NCBI GenBank assembly: GCA_902535565.1
Contig: CACAUH010000016.1
Location: 1 to 23,447, forward strand
From: an uncultured Bacteroidota bacterium
GTDB lineage: Bacteria > Bacteroidota > Bacteroidia > Flavobacteriales > UA16
Length of the DNA stretch: 23,447 bases
Reading direction: 5' to 3'
Both the position numbers and the translations under genes were made by a program. Shown here piece by piece: positions 15,818-23,118 of this stretch. The notes below the pieces were generated by a model. That model did no database searches. It was not told the DNA's origin and saw only the letters and a program-made list of their open reading frames with translations. Every line of letters starts with the position of its first letter. Position 1 is the stretch's first letter.

Positions 15818-17178
15818 TCGATGTGGCGTGAAAGGAACTGTTCGATGTCCCGTTGTCCTCGGGCAGTGGCTTCTTGGATCACCTGAGCCCGCAATGAGGC
15901 TTCGGTGGCAAGTTGGCGTCGCGCATTGAGAAGTGCGGTCATGCGGTATTTTCCGCTGCGGTCTACTTCGCCGTTGGATCGCGATGGATATAGGCTGCCC
16001 GCACTCACTTGGCTCACGGCGTATTCGACGGCGTCTTGCGCGTGGACTTGCTCGACTTCGGATAGCAACACCTCTCCAGTTTCCGTGCTGATCAGCTTGA
16101 TTTCGAACTTGAGTAAAACACTGCGTCGCTGTGTGTGGAGCACATAGCGGGCGGGGGCATAGGCAGCGACCTTTTTGATGTTGCCTTCTTCGTCTTTGAC
16201 ATCCTTATAGTATTTCCGGAATCCTTGTCTGGTCGAGCTCAGAGGGTTTCCGGTTTCTGAAGAATAGGTGAGGATTGCTCCAGAAAGGATGGCGCGCGCG
16301 CCTGCCAGTTCTCCAACGGCGACACTTTCGTCTGAAATGCCCGAGAGGGACAATTCTTGCTCAGCAAGGATGTCTTCTCGAAGGGTGCGGTCAACCAAGC
16401 CCAAGAAGGGGTCCTCGGAATTGAGCAGCCCACGCTGGATTCCACTTCTCAGTTCGAGGGCCACGTCCCGCTCCCTGTTGCGGGATTCAAAGTCGGTGAC
16501 GGCAATGTTGAACCGGCCAGTTTCTAAGGCTTCTGTGTGAAGTCCGCTGGCGTCCTTGTACGCCTTGTCTAATGCGAGAACCACACCCAAAGCACGGTGT
16601 GCCTCTCGGAAAAGGCCCTGTTCCAATGCTGCTTTTCCTTTTCTGTATTCAGGTTCAGCTTGTGCCACGGTGAGCAGTGCGGCAGCACCTTCATATTGGG
16701 GGTCGAGTCGCAGAATTTCTTTGAAGGTGATTTCGGCCGCTGCGAATTGTTCTTCGTCGAGTTGCACGTGACCGAGGTCGTTGAGTTCAATCAAGTGGTC
16801 GTCTACGAGATCGGCGTGGTCAGCTTCAACCGAAGCAGGCACATTGAGGGTGACGCCTACGGCTGCCACTGAGGCCTTGAATGCCGTCATGCGGTCGTAT
16901 TCCGCAATGGCATCTGCTCGGCGACCGGAGAGGGCGGCGCGCTGGAATTCTCCGATGTGAACGTCCAAAACGCCTTGCCCCGTCATCTTCAAGCCCACCA
17001 TCGCGTCGACATATCCAGGCCGTTTGCGGAGTGCCATGGTGTAGAGGTTGGCGGCTTGTTCATTGAATCCCGCAGCATAGAGCTCGCCAGCGCGCTTGCT
17101 CATGGACTTTGGCCCATTGCAGGCAAAGAGAATGAGAGCCAATCCAAACAGGGGGAGGAGGGGATGGAAGCGGACCAT
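15814..17178 (-). CDS. TPR + CsgG-like outer-membrane lipoprotein
   Basis: The 454-residue lipoprotein has the signal MVRFHPLLPLFGLALILFAC (C20). Helical repeats follow, reading as TPR units (about 28-60 and 135-215, e.g. ELYAAGFNEQAANLYTMAL and EEQFAAAEITFKEILRLDP). From about 222 it turns into a CsgG/FlgO/LpoB-like fold: FNIAVTDFESRNRERDVALE, then VDRTLREDILAEQELSLSGI, and GELAGARAILSGAIL, the order typical of this superfamily. A C-terminal alpha/beta stretch (about 345-385) and a helical tail end the chain. CsgG-like proteins form outer-membrane assemblies or bind peptidoglycan synthases; which one applies here is unknown. It starts the cassette, and its stop overlaps the next start. No curli genes are nearby. 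Confidence 0.8.
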   Translation of the reverse strand: MVRFHPLLPLFGLALILFACNGPKSMSKRAGELYAAGFNEQAANLYTMALRKRPGYVDAMVGLKMTGQGVLDVHIGEFQRAALSGRRADAIAEYDRMTAFKASVAAVGVTLNVPASVEADHADLVDDHLIELNDLGHVQLDEEQFAAAEITFKEILRLDPQYEGAAALLTVAQAEPEYRKGKAALEQGLFREAHRALGVVLALDKAYKDASGLHTEALETGRFNIAVTDFESRNRERDVALELRSGIQRGLLNSEDPFLGLVDRTLREDILAEQELSLSGISDESVAVGELAGARAILSGAILTYSSETGNPLSSTRQGFRKYYKDVKDEEGNIKKVAAYAPARYVLHTQRRSVLLKFEIKLISTETGEVLLSEVEQVHAQDAVEYAVSQVSAGSLYPSRSNGEVDRSGKYRMTALLNARRQLATEASLRAQVIQEATARGQRDIEQFLSRHIE

Positions 17179-17301
17179 GCGAGATTGAGTTTGTTGTGAG
17201 CGTTGAAATTAGGCCAATGGCCATGTCGTGTGGACAAGTCCCGTGCCAAGTATTTCAAGGCGGGTTATTGTCTTCTGTCTGCGGCCTCCGAAATTCGTGT
17301 C
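17179..17301. promoter_or_regulatory. Divergent control region between lipoprotein cassette and saccharopine reductase
   Basis: This 123-base gap separates two divergent transcripts. On the minus strand a TAATTTCA about 28 bases before the CsgG-like start loosely resembles the Bacteroidota -7 element, with a TTG 23 bases further upstream. Two of the six fixed positions differ, so this is only a candidate. I see no convincing plus-strand promoter and no repeats. Confidence 0.35.
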
Positions 17302-18651
17302 ATGTCGAAGTGCATTGTTATCCTCGGAGCGGGCCGCTCTAGTTCCTCGCTCATACGCCACCTGCTGCAGAACGCCAGTTCTGAAGGGTTCACTGTGCGC
17401 ATCGGAGATCTTGACCTGGCCCTGGCCGAAAAGAAGGCTGAGGGACATCCATGTGCGTCCACTTTTGCCTTGGATGCCGGGAACCCGGAGGCCAGGCGCA
17501 AGGAGATTGAGGCTGCTGACTTGGTCATCAGCATGCTGCCGGCCTTCCTTCACCCAGAGGTTGCTCGGGATGCAATTGCAACACGGACGCCTTTGATTAC
17601 GCCGAGTTACCTCTCTCCAGAGATTGCAGGCATGGATGCTGAGGCCAAGGCGGCAGGGATTCCCATCCTCAATGAGCTGGGTCTGGATCCGGGCATCGAC
17701 CATTTGAGCGCCATGGAGGTCATTGATGGATTGGGTGCCAATGGTGCTGTTTTGACTGGTTTTGAGAGTTATACCGGGGGACTTGTTGCCCCGGAAAGCG
17801 ATGATAACCCATGGCATTACAAATTCACTTGGAATCCGCGCAATGTGGTGTTGGCTGGTCAAGGTGGGTCGGCCACATTCAAGGAGAACGGCCGGATTCG
17901 GGTCTTGCCACCGCACCGGTTGTTCAAGGAGGTCACCCAGATTGATGTGCCTGGTGCGGGCCGTTTTGAGGGGTATGCAAATCGAGATTCTTTGGCTTAC
18001 GAGCAGATTTATGGGATTCAGGGGATTGATACTCTCGTGCGGGGCACACTGCGGGGCGATGGGTTTTGCGGAGGATGGGATGCTGTGTTCCAGTTGGGCA
18101 TGAACCGAGACGACGCACAGGTGTCGTATCCAGAAGGAACCACTTGGCGAGACTTCACTGCGGGATTCTCTGGAGGGGTTCCCATGGGAGCTGATGAATC
18201 TGCTGTGCGGGCCGCGGTGGCTCAGGCAACAGGGGCGGATGGACCTGCGTTGGACCTTTTGGACGCGATTGGACTGTTCGGGGATGAGCAGTTGGCCAAA
18301 AGAGCCGGAAGCCCTGCGGATATTCTTCAGGAATTGCTCGAGGACCGTTGGGCGCTTCAAGCTGGGGACTTAGATATGATTGTGATGTGGCATCGTTTTC
18401 ACTACCGCGATGCCGAGGGTCAAGAGCGTGTTAAGACCAGTCACCTAGTCCACATTGGTGAAGACGAAACGCATACGGCGATGTCCCTCACCGTTGGACT
18501 TCCGCTGGCCCTTGCTGCTCGCATGTGGGTGCGCGGGGAGTGGAATGGCTCAGGGGTTTTGCTTCCGACGACACCTGACCTTTACGCTCCCTTGCTGAGG
18601 GGATTGCAAAGGGAGGGGATTGTGTTCACTGAAACCGAAATTCAGGATTGA
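17302..18651 (+). CDS. Saccharopine-dehydrogenase-family enzyme (saccharopine reductase, LYS9 type)
   Basis: The start is set at 17302 (MSKCIVILGAGRSSSSLIRHL), which puts a Rossmann GxGxxS at the N-terminus and gives 449 residues; the 33 residues upstream in frame have no family support. Further motifs are ADLVISMLPAFLHPEVA, NELGLDPGIDHLSAMEV, the strongly conserved SYTGGLVAPESDDNPWHYKF, and TWNPRNVVLAGQGG. This matches the Bacteroidota saccharopine dehydrogenase C-terminal-domain enzymes related to LYS9. Such enzymes interconvert saccharopine with aminoadipate semialdehyde and glutamate using NADP(H). Whether it works in lysine degradation or another pathway is not shown. The next gene begins two bases after its stop codon, so the two are probably one transcript. 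Confidence 0.85.
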   Translation: MSKCIVILGAGRSSSSLIRHLLQNASSEGFTVRIGDLDLALAEKKAEGHPCASTFALDAGNPEARRKEIEAADLVISMLPAFLHPEVARDAIATRTPLITPSYLSPEIAGMDAEAKAAGIPILNELGLDPGIDHLSAMEVIDGLGANGAVLTGFESYTGGLVAPESDDNPWHYKFTWNPRNVVLAGQGGSATFKENGRIRVLPPHRLFKEVTQIDVPGAGRFEGYANRDSLAYEQIYGIQGIDTLVRGTLRGDGFCGGWDAVFQLGMNRDDAQVSYPEGTTWRDFTAGFSGGVPMGADESAVRAAVAQATGADGPALDLLDAIGLFGDEQLAKRAGSPADILQELLEDRWALQAGDLDMIVMWHRFHYRDAEGQERVKTSHLVHIGEDETHTAMSLTVGLPLALAARMWVRGEWNGSGVLLPTTPDLYAPLLRGLQREGIVFTETEIQD

Positions 18652-18653
18652 CA

Positions 18654-19130
18654 ATGCGGATTTTATCCTTGGTGATTGTTCTGCTTCGCGTTGTTGTTTG
18701 GTCACCTTTGGTTGCCGGTGCGATGGGACCTTGGCCATGTGATGCGCCGCCTTACGATCCCATGGTGGAGGTTGCTTCTCCCGAAGCGGCCTTGGAGATG
18801 GACCGATGGGCAGTCCGGGCTTTGCGTCGGGATTTGCATGGACGGACGTGTGCTGATCAGCAGGAAGTGGTGGACATTTTACTCGTTCGTTGGCTTCAAG
18901 CCCACCCGGAAATCCACATTGAGTTGAATGGCGCCGAGACGGGTTGGTTAATGAACACGGAAGGGGCTTTCCTTCTCCGACTGAAGGCAGAGGCTTGGGC
19001 TGAATGCAAGGGCCGAAGGGCTTGGTTTCCTCGCTCTTGGGGGCGCTTATCTGAAGACCGTCAGAGGAGGAACAAACGAGATGCCTTCGTCCGCCGTGCG
19101 GGCGAAAAGTGGGGGGGGAGGAAAAAGTGA
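18654..19130 (+). CDS. Hypothetical secreted protein (158 residues)
   Basis: I start at the ATG at 18654 (MRILSLVIVLLRVVVWSPLVAGAMG), which gives a hydrophobic signal sequence with a plausible cut near AGA|MG. The mature part has a CDAPPYDPMVEVASPEAALE segment, a helix with AVRALRRDLHGRTCADQQEV, a tryptophan-rich middle (GAETGWLMNTEGAFLLRL) and a very basic C-terminus (RQRRNKRDAFVRRAGEK). I do not recognise the family. It lies 2 bases after the saccharopine-reductase stop codon, so it likely shares its transcript, although a functional link is not evident. Its TGA lies within the hairpin terminator at 19129. The coding character looks real, since it has GC and codon use like its neighbours. 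Confidence 0.6.
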   Translation: MRILSLVIVLLRVVVWSPLVAGAMGPWPCDAPPYDPMVEVASPEAALEMDRWAVRALRRDLHGRTCADQQEVVDILLVRWLQAHPEIHIELNGAETGWLMNTEGAFLLRLKAEAWAECKGRRAWFPRSWGRLSEDRQRRNKRDAFVRRAGEKWGGRKK

Positions 19131-19156
19131 AGGGGCCACCTTTCGGTAGCCCCTTC
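19129..19156 (+). terminator. Hairpin at the end of the saccharopine-reductase transcript
   Basis: GAAGGGGC (19129-19136) pairs with GCCCCTTC (19149-19156). ACC/GGT extends the stem inside a single C-A mismatch around a TTTC loop. There is no T-run after it, so termination would be weaker than at the other two hairpins or Rho-assisted. It overlaps the stop codon of the preceding gene. Confidence 0.6.
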
Positions 19157-19209
19157 TCACCACATTTACCTCACGAGTGCCGCACGCGGCACCTCCTTCA
19201 GGTGGCTTT

Positions 19210-19229
19210 AGCAGGGGTTGCGCCCTGCT
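19210..19229 (+). terminator. Terminator-like hairpin with T-run
   Basis: AGCAGGG (19210-19216) pairs with CCCTGCT (19223-19229) around GTTGCG, and GTATTTTT follows immediately. This has the form of an intrinsic terminator on the plus strand. It lies 80 bases after the last plus-strand stop codon, so it could be a second stop for that transcript or the end of a short RNA. Confidence 0.55.
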
Positions 19230-19546
19230 GTATTTTTCTGCTGTGAGTGTTGCCGCTTGACATCAGCAACGCTCTGCTGTTGGAGATACGGATTGATGTT
19301 GAATAGGTTTCGTTTTCGATCAAACCATATCACAGAAGGTGGTGGGATAAGGATTAATTCCTCTTTTGATTGCTCAGCAGGAAGTGGTTTTTGTGGTTGC
19401 TGCCGGGCATGTTCTGCCCACAAGTTCCCAAACAGACGGGGGCAAGGAACATGAGGGTCTGTGTGGTGTTGAGTCTCTGGTGAAGCGATGGAAACACGGA
19501 GCCAGATATGGACTTTTCGCATTTTGGGTTGCAATGGAGGAATCTG

Positions 19547-19582
19547 TTTGCTTCATAAGCACGCACGTCGCCCGTACTTTCG
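19547..19582 (+). promoter_or_regulatory. Candidate Bacteroidota-type promoter for ispH
   Basis: TTTG (19547-19550) and TACTTTCG (19575-19582) are separated by 24 bases and resemble the Bacteroidota consensus TTTG and TAnnTTTG, with one mismatch in the latter. The -7 element ends only 6 bases before the ispH ATG, so a transcript would be nearly leaderless. The spacing is slightly long, so this stays a candidate. Confidence 0.3.
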
Positions 19583-19588
19583 TTTTTC

Positions 19589-20851
19589 ATGAGGACGTTT
19601 GACATCCCTGAATCCTATCGCTCTCCGGTGATTGGCAAGGTCAAGGCCCTTCGCAAGTTGGCCGACCCCAGAAAGCGGGATTTGACACCAAGCGTTTTGG
19701 ATTTTGGAACTGTCCGATTCGTATTGCCTCGGCATTTTGGTTTTTGCTTCGGTGTCGAAAACGCCATTGAAATCGCCTATAAAGCCGTTGCGGAAAACCC
19801 TGGTAAGCGGTTGTGGTTGCTTAGCCAGATGATTCACAACCCCGAAGTCAATGCCGATCTTGAATCGCAGGGCATTGGTTTTTTGATGGACACCGAGGGT
19901 GGAATTATCACGCCCTTTGAATCATTGCGCTCAGATGATGTGGTGATTGTGCCGGCTTTTGGTACCACACTTGAGTTAGAGTCCAAGCTCAAGGCCATTG
20001 GGGTGGACATCCAGCAGTACAACACGACCTGCCCCTTTGTAGAGAAGGTGTGGAAGCGATCGGAGCAACTTGGAAGAAAGGATTATACCGTGATCATTCA
20101 CGGCAAGCCCAAACACGAAGAAACCAGGGCCACGTTTAGTCAAAGCAGTGCCTTTGCAAAGTCTTTGGTTGTAAAGAACATGGAGGAGGCCAAGGTCTTG
20201 GCGGATTTCATTCGAGGCGATCGAGATTGGTCTGGATTCGATGACCATTTCGCTGGTCGAAGCAGTGCCGGATTTTCGGTTCCTGAGGATTTGTCTCGGT
20301 TTGGTGTGGTCAACCAAACGACCATGTTGGCCAGCGATACACAAGCCATTGCTGATCACCTCAAACAGGCGCTGAAGGACCGCGATGCGGGTTCTGATGA
20401 GCGGTTTGCCAGCACAAGGGACACGCTTTGCTACGCAACCTTGGACAATCAGACGGCCACCACAGGAGCGTTGGAGGCCATGGGAAGTGAGTCGGACTTG
20501 GCGGTGGTTGTCGGCGGGTACAACTCAAGCAATACCAGTCACTTGGTTGAACTCTGTGAAGCGTGCATGCCGACTTGGTATGTGTCTGGCGCTGATGAAT
20601 TTGCGGAAGATGGTTCGTTGGGGCATTTCGACATGCACGATGCCCGAAGGAAGGAGACAAAGGGCTGGTGGCCTGGGGCTCCCGGGCCTGGCAGGGCACT
20701 TACAGTCCTGTTGACATCAGGTGCTTCATGTCCTGACAGTGCAGTGGACAGGGTGTTGCAGAAAATTCTTGAACGTGCCGGTGGTGGACGCGATGTGGAT
20801 GATGTGTTGCAGCAATTTGAGCAAGAGCAGTCAAATTTGGGGTCTGTATGA
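19589..20851 (+). CDS. ispH: 4-hydroxy-3-methylbut-2-enyl diphosphate reductase, long form
   Basis: IspH is the last enzyme of the MEP isoprenoid pathway and converts HMBPP to IPP and DMAPP with a 4Fe-4S cluster. The 420-residue protein belongs to the long form rather than the ~316-residue E. coli type. Its three cluster cysteines are C53 (RHFGFCFGVENAI), C148 (YNTTCPFVEKVW) and C281 (RDTLCYATLDNQ). The substrate-binding serine/asparagine pair lies in GGYNSSNTSHL, and the histidines are in HNPEV and IIHGKPKHEE. An N-terminal extension of about 40 residues precedes the core. The stop overlaps the start of the next small gene by ATGA, so translation is likely coupled. No other MEP genes are in the window. 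Confidence 0.95.
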   Translation: MRTFDIPESYRSPVIGKVKALRKLADPRKRDLTPSVLDFGTVRFVLPRHFGFCFGVENAIEIAYKAVAENPGKRLWLLSQMIHNPEVNADLESQGIGFLMDTEGGIITPFESLRSDDVVIVPAFGTTLELESKLKAIGVDIQQYNTTCPFVEKVWKRSEQLGRKDYTVIIHGKPKHEETRATFSQSSAFAKSLVVKNMEEAKVLADFIRGDRDWSGFDDHFAGRSSAGFSVPEDLSRFGVVNQTTMLASDTQAIADHLKQALKDRDAGSDERFASTRDTLCYATLDNQTATTGALEAMGSESDLAVVVGGYNSSNTSHLVELCEACMPTWYVSGADEFAEDGSLGHFDMHDARRKETKGWWPGAPGPGRALTVLLTSGASCPDSAVDRVLQKILERAGGGRDVDDVLQQFEQEQSNLGSV

Positions 20852-21204
20852 AGCCTCCGCGTTTGCCAAGTCCATTTCGGAACGTCCGTTCCGCACCGAA
20901 GCGATTTTCGTTTCGTTCAGCGCATGTGGATACTCGGGCGATGAAATGGAAGGAGCGCCGGGAGGCGATAGAGGCTGAAGTCCATGGCCATGGGGATGGT
21001 GGTCCCCGAAAGCTGCGTTTTCGCAGTGAGGGCAGTACCCGAACGCAAAGGGAGGGTCGCTTGGCTTCCTTGCGGCGCTCTCGTCGTCAAGCCATGTTCC
21101 GCAGTGCAGCCATTCTTTTGGTTCTCTTGTATGCGGCGTGGGAGGGGCTTCAATGGGTGGAGGCCACGGATTTTGCGCATGAACTTTTGATTCCGGTTGA
21201 GTAA
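20848..21204 (+). CDS. Small basic single-pass membrane protein between ispH and mutL
   Basis: The 118-residue product starts MKPPRLPSPFRNVRSAPKRF and is strongly basic through about residue 82 (RERRE, LRRSRRQAMFR-type clusters). One membrane helix follows (about 85-99, SAAILLVLLYAAWEG), and a short polar tail ends LLIPVE. The topology is probably a cytoplasmic basic domain with the C-terminus outside. It is joined to both neighbours: ATGA overlap with ispH and TAATG overlap with mutL. It sits where some Bacteroidota carry an unnamed gene. No homologous family comes to mind, and the function is unknown. The overlaps and a single long helix support a real gene. Confidence 0.62.
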   Translation: MKPPRLPSPFRNVRSAPKRFSFRSAHVDTRAMKWKERREAIEAEVHGHGDGGPRKLRFRSEGSTRTQREGRLASLRRSRRQAMFRSAAILLVLLYAAWEGLQWVEATDFAHELLIPVE

Positions 21205-23105
21205 TGGGGACGATGACCGAAACGAGAATTCAGCGCTTGCCTGAGCACGTGGCCAATCAGATTGCGGCGGGTGAGGTTGTCCAGCGGCCTGCTTCTGTGG
21301 TCAAGGAGTTGATGGAGAACGCTTTGGATGCGGGCGCCTCGCGAATCGTGGTCGAATTGAAGGATGCAGGTCGGAATCGAATTGTGGTCGAGGACAACGG
21401 AATGGGCATGAGCCCAGAGGATGCCGCGCTTTGCTTTGAGCGGCATGCCACATCCAAGTTGCGTACCGCTGATGATTTGCTCGCGCTGGCGACAATGGGT
21501 TTCCGAGGGGAGGCACTGGCCAGCATTGCGAGCATTGCCCGTGTGGAATTGCGCACGAGGCGTGCCGAGGACGAGTTGGGTGTGCGGTTGGTGGTGGAAG
21601 GTGGGGAACACCAGCCTGTGGAGTCAACGCCCTGTCCTGCGGGCACGAGGATGGTGGTTAAACACCTGTTCTTCAATGTGCCTGCCCGCAGGAATTTTTT
21701 GAAAAGTGATCCTGTTGAGTTGCGACACGCCATCGATGAGTTCCAGCGCATTGCCTTGGCCCATCCGGAATGTGCATTTCGTCTCAGTCACAATGACGGG
21801 GAACTCTTTGATTTGCCTGTCGGAACCTTGAGACAGCGACTGGTTCGGGTGTTTGGTGCCAAGTACGACGAGCGCCTTGTGCCGGTGGAGGAGCGGACAG
21901 ATGTGGTCTCGTTGACCGGTTTCGTAGGCAAGCCCGAATTCGCTCGTCGAACCCGGGGCGAGCAATTTCTGTTTGTCAACGGCAGGTTTATCAAACACCC
22001 TGCTTTTCACGGGGCCATCATGCGGGCGATGGATGGATTGCTCACGCCGGGGCAGTTTCCATTGTATGCACTGTTTTTGGAGGTGGACGCCTCTAGGGTC
22101 GATGTCAATATTCACCCGACCAAGGTGGAGGCCAAATTCCAAGAACAGCGACCCATTGTTGCCATTCTGCAGGCGGCAGTGAAGCGTGCTCTCGGCCGTT
22201 TTCACGTGGCGCCTTCGCTTGATTTTGATGCCGAGAGCGCATTCGACATTGCTCCTCCGAAGCCCGGTCAGGAGGTGGAGGAGCCGAAGATTCAATTGAA
22301 TCCAGATTACAACCCTTTCAATGCTGACAAGGAAGGAGGAAAAGGGCGTTCGAGTGGAGGTGGTTCGTTCGGCACTCGGGCTGCGAAAGAGACGTTTGGC
22401 GCATCCCGTATAGAAGCAACCCGTCGGTTTTTTGAATCTTCGAGCCAGGGCGGATCCCCGGCAGGGGAGGCCGGTCCGGCACGGCTTGTTTTTTCTGAGT
22501 CGAGGGCCACGCAGCCAGTGAAAGAGGTGCCCCTTGAATTTGATCAGCAGCGACCGTTGTTCCAACTGTTTGGCGGGTGGATTGTGACGGCCACGAGGAG
22601 CGGATTGGTTCTCGTTGACCAACACCGCGCGCACACCAGAATTCTCTATGAGCGTTTGTCGTCCGAATTGTCGATGTCGTCTGGATCTCAGCAGCTTCTC
22701 TTTCCGGAGGACCTGACCGTGGGCCCGGCTGATGTTGCAGTTCTGAAGGGGGCAAAGGCGTCTTTGGTCGGACTTGGCTTTGATTTGACTTTCCCGGAGG
22801 AGGGGGTGGTTCGGGTGTCTGGCTTGCCTCAGGAAGCAGCAGAAGGAGAGCCAGCTGCGCTCATGGATGCGGTCCTCGAGGAGCTGCGCGATGCAGGTGA
22901 AGTCGATGTGGATCTCAGATATAGCCGGGCCATTGCTGGGGTTGCCCGTGGAGCAGCCATTCCTTCAGGACGGACCTTGACCCGCACGGAGATGTTGGAC
23001 TTGGTGGATGGACTTTTTGCCTGCCAGGAGCCTGATCGGGATCCATGGGGACGCTCCACCCTCGCTACCTTTGACCAGGAAGCTGTTGAAGCCCGTTTCC
23101 GCTGA
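21204..23105 (+). CDS. mutL: DNA mismatch repair protein MutL
   Basis: MutL couples mismatch recognition by MutS to strand incision. The N-terminal GHKL ATPase is intact: KELMENALDAGA (catalytic-base E35), EDNGMGM (D64-N65-G66), HATSKL and TMGFRGEALASIASI. The transducer domain and a variable linker (about 355-440, rich in G, S and K) follow, then the C-terminal dimerisation domain. There the endonuclease motif DQHA(X)2E(X)4E appears as DQHRAHTRILYE (from D472): D, Q, H and the last E remain, but A is R and the first E is T. The late CPHGRP-like motif is also absent (region near C607). The start could be M1 or M4; M1 overlaps the stop of the upstream gene. The rhomboid gene follows after 13 bases. 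Confidence 0.95.
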   Translation: MGTMTETRIQRLPEHVANQIAAGEVVQRPASVVKELMENALDAGASRIVVELKDAGRNRIVVEDNGMGMSPEDAALCFERHATSKLRTADDLLALATMGFRGEALASIASIARVELRTRRAEDELGVRLVVEGGEHQPVESTPCPAGTRMVVKHLFFNVPARRNFLKSDPVELRHAIDEFQRIALAHPECAFRLSHNDGELFDLPVGTLRQRLVRVFGAKYDERLVPVEERTDVVSLTGFVGKPEFARRTRGEQFLFVNGRFIKHPAFHGAIMRAMDGLLTPGQFPLYALFLEVDASRVDVNIHPTKVEAKFQEQRPIVAILQAAVKRALGRFHVAPSLDFDAESAFDIAPPKPGQEVEEPKIQLNPDYNPFNADKEGGKGRSSGGGSFGTRAAKETFGASRIEATRRFFESSSQGGSPAGEAGPARLVFSESRATQPVKEVPLEFDQQRPLFQLFGGWIVTATRSGLVLVDQHRAHTRILYERLSSELSMSSGSQQLLFPEDLTVGPADVAVLKGAKASLVGLGFDLTFPEEGVVRVSGLPQEAAEGEPAALMDAVLEELRDAGEVDVDLRYSRAIAGVARGAAIPSGRTLTRTEMLDLVDGLFACQEPDRDPWGRSTLATFDQEAVEARFR

Positions 23106-23118
23106 TTTTGCATACTGT

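Larger units (their letters stand above)
19157..19588. other. Non-coding stretch with several hairpins before ispH
   Basis: No convincing gene is present in this 432-base stretch. It holds a 6-bp hairpin GTGCCG/CGGCAC (19177-19192), the terminator-like hairpin 19210-19229, and a 9-bp stem GAGTGTTGC/GCAACGCTC with one G-U pair (19245-19253 with 19266-19274). The heptamer CTGCTGT occurs three times between 19225 and 19280. The remainder up to 19540 is less GC-rich than the flanking genes. A minus-strand open frame (19208-19534) is unlikely to be a gene. It could be a small RNA, a 5' leader of ispH or a decayed gene. It does not resemble tmRNA, RNase P or SRP RNA. Confidence 0.5.

Noticed and set aside
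17203..17301. Upstream extension of the saccharopine-reductase frame
   Set aside because: The extra 33 residues are not homologous to the family and would bury the nucleotide-binding N-terminus; the ATG at 17302 is the natural start.
17209..18360. Minus-strand open frame (383 codons) inside the saccharopine-reductase gene
   Set aside because: It is the antisense shadow of a well-conserved enzyme and has no recognisable motif.
19157..19588. Known housekeeping RNA (tmRNA, RNase P, SRP RNA) in the ispH upstream gap
   Set aside because: None of the hallmark conserved segments of those RNAs is visible on either strand.
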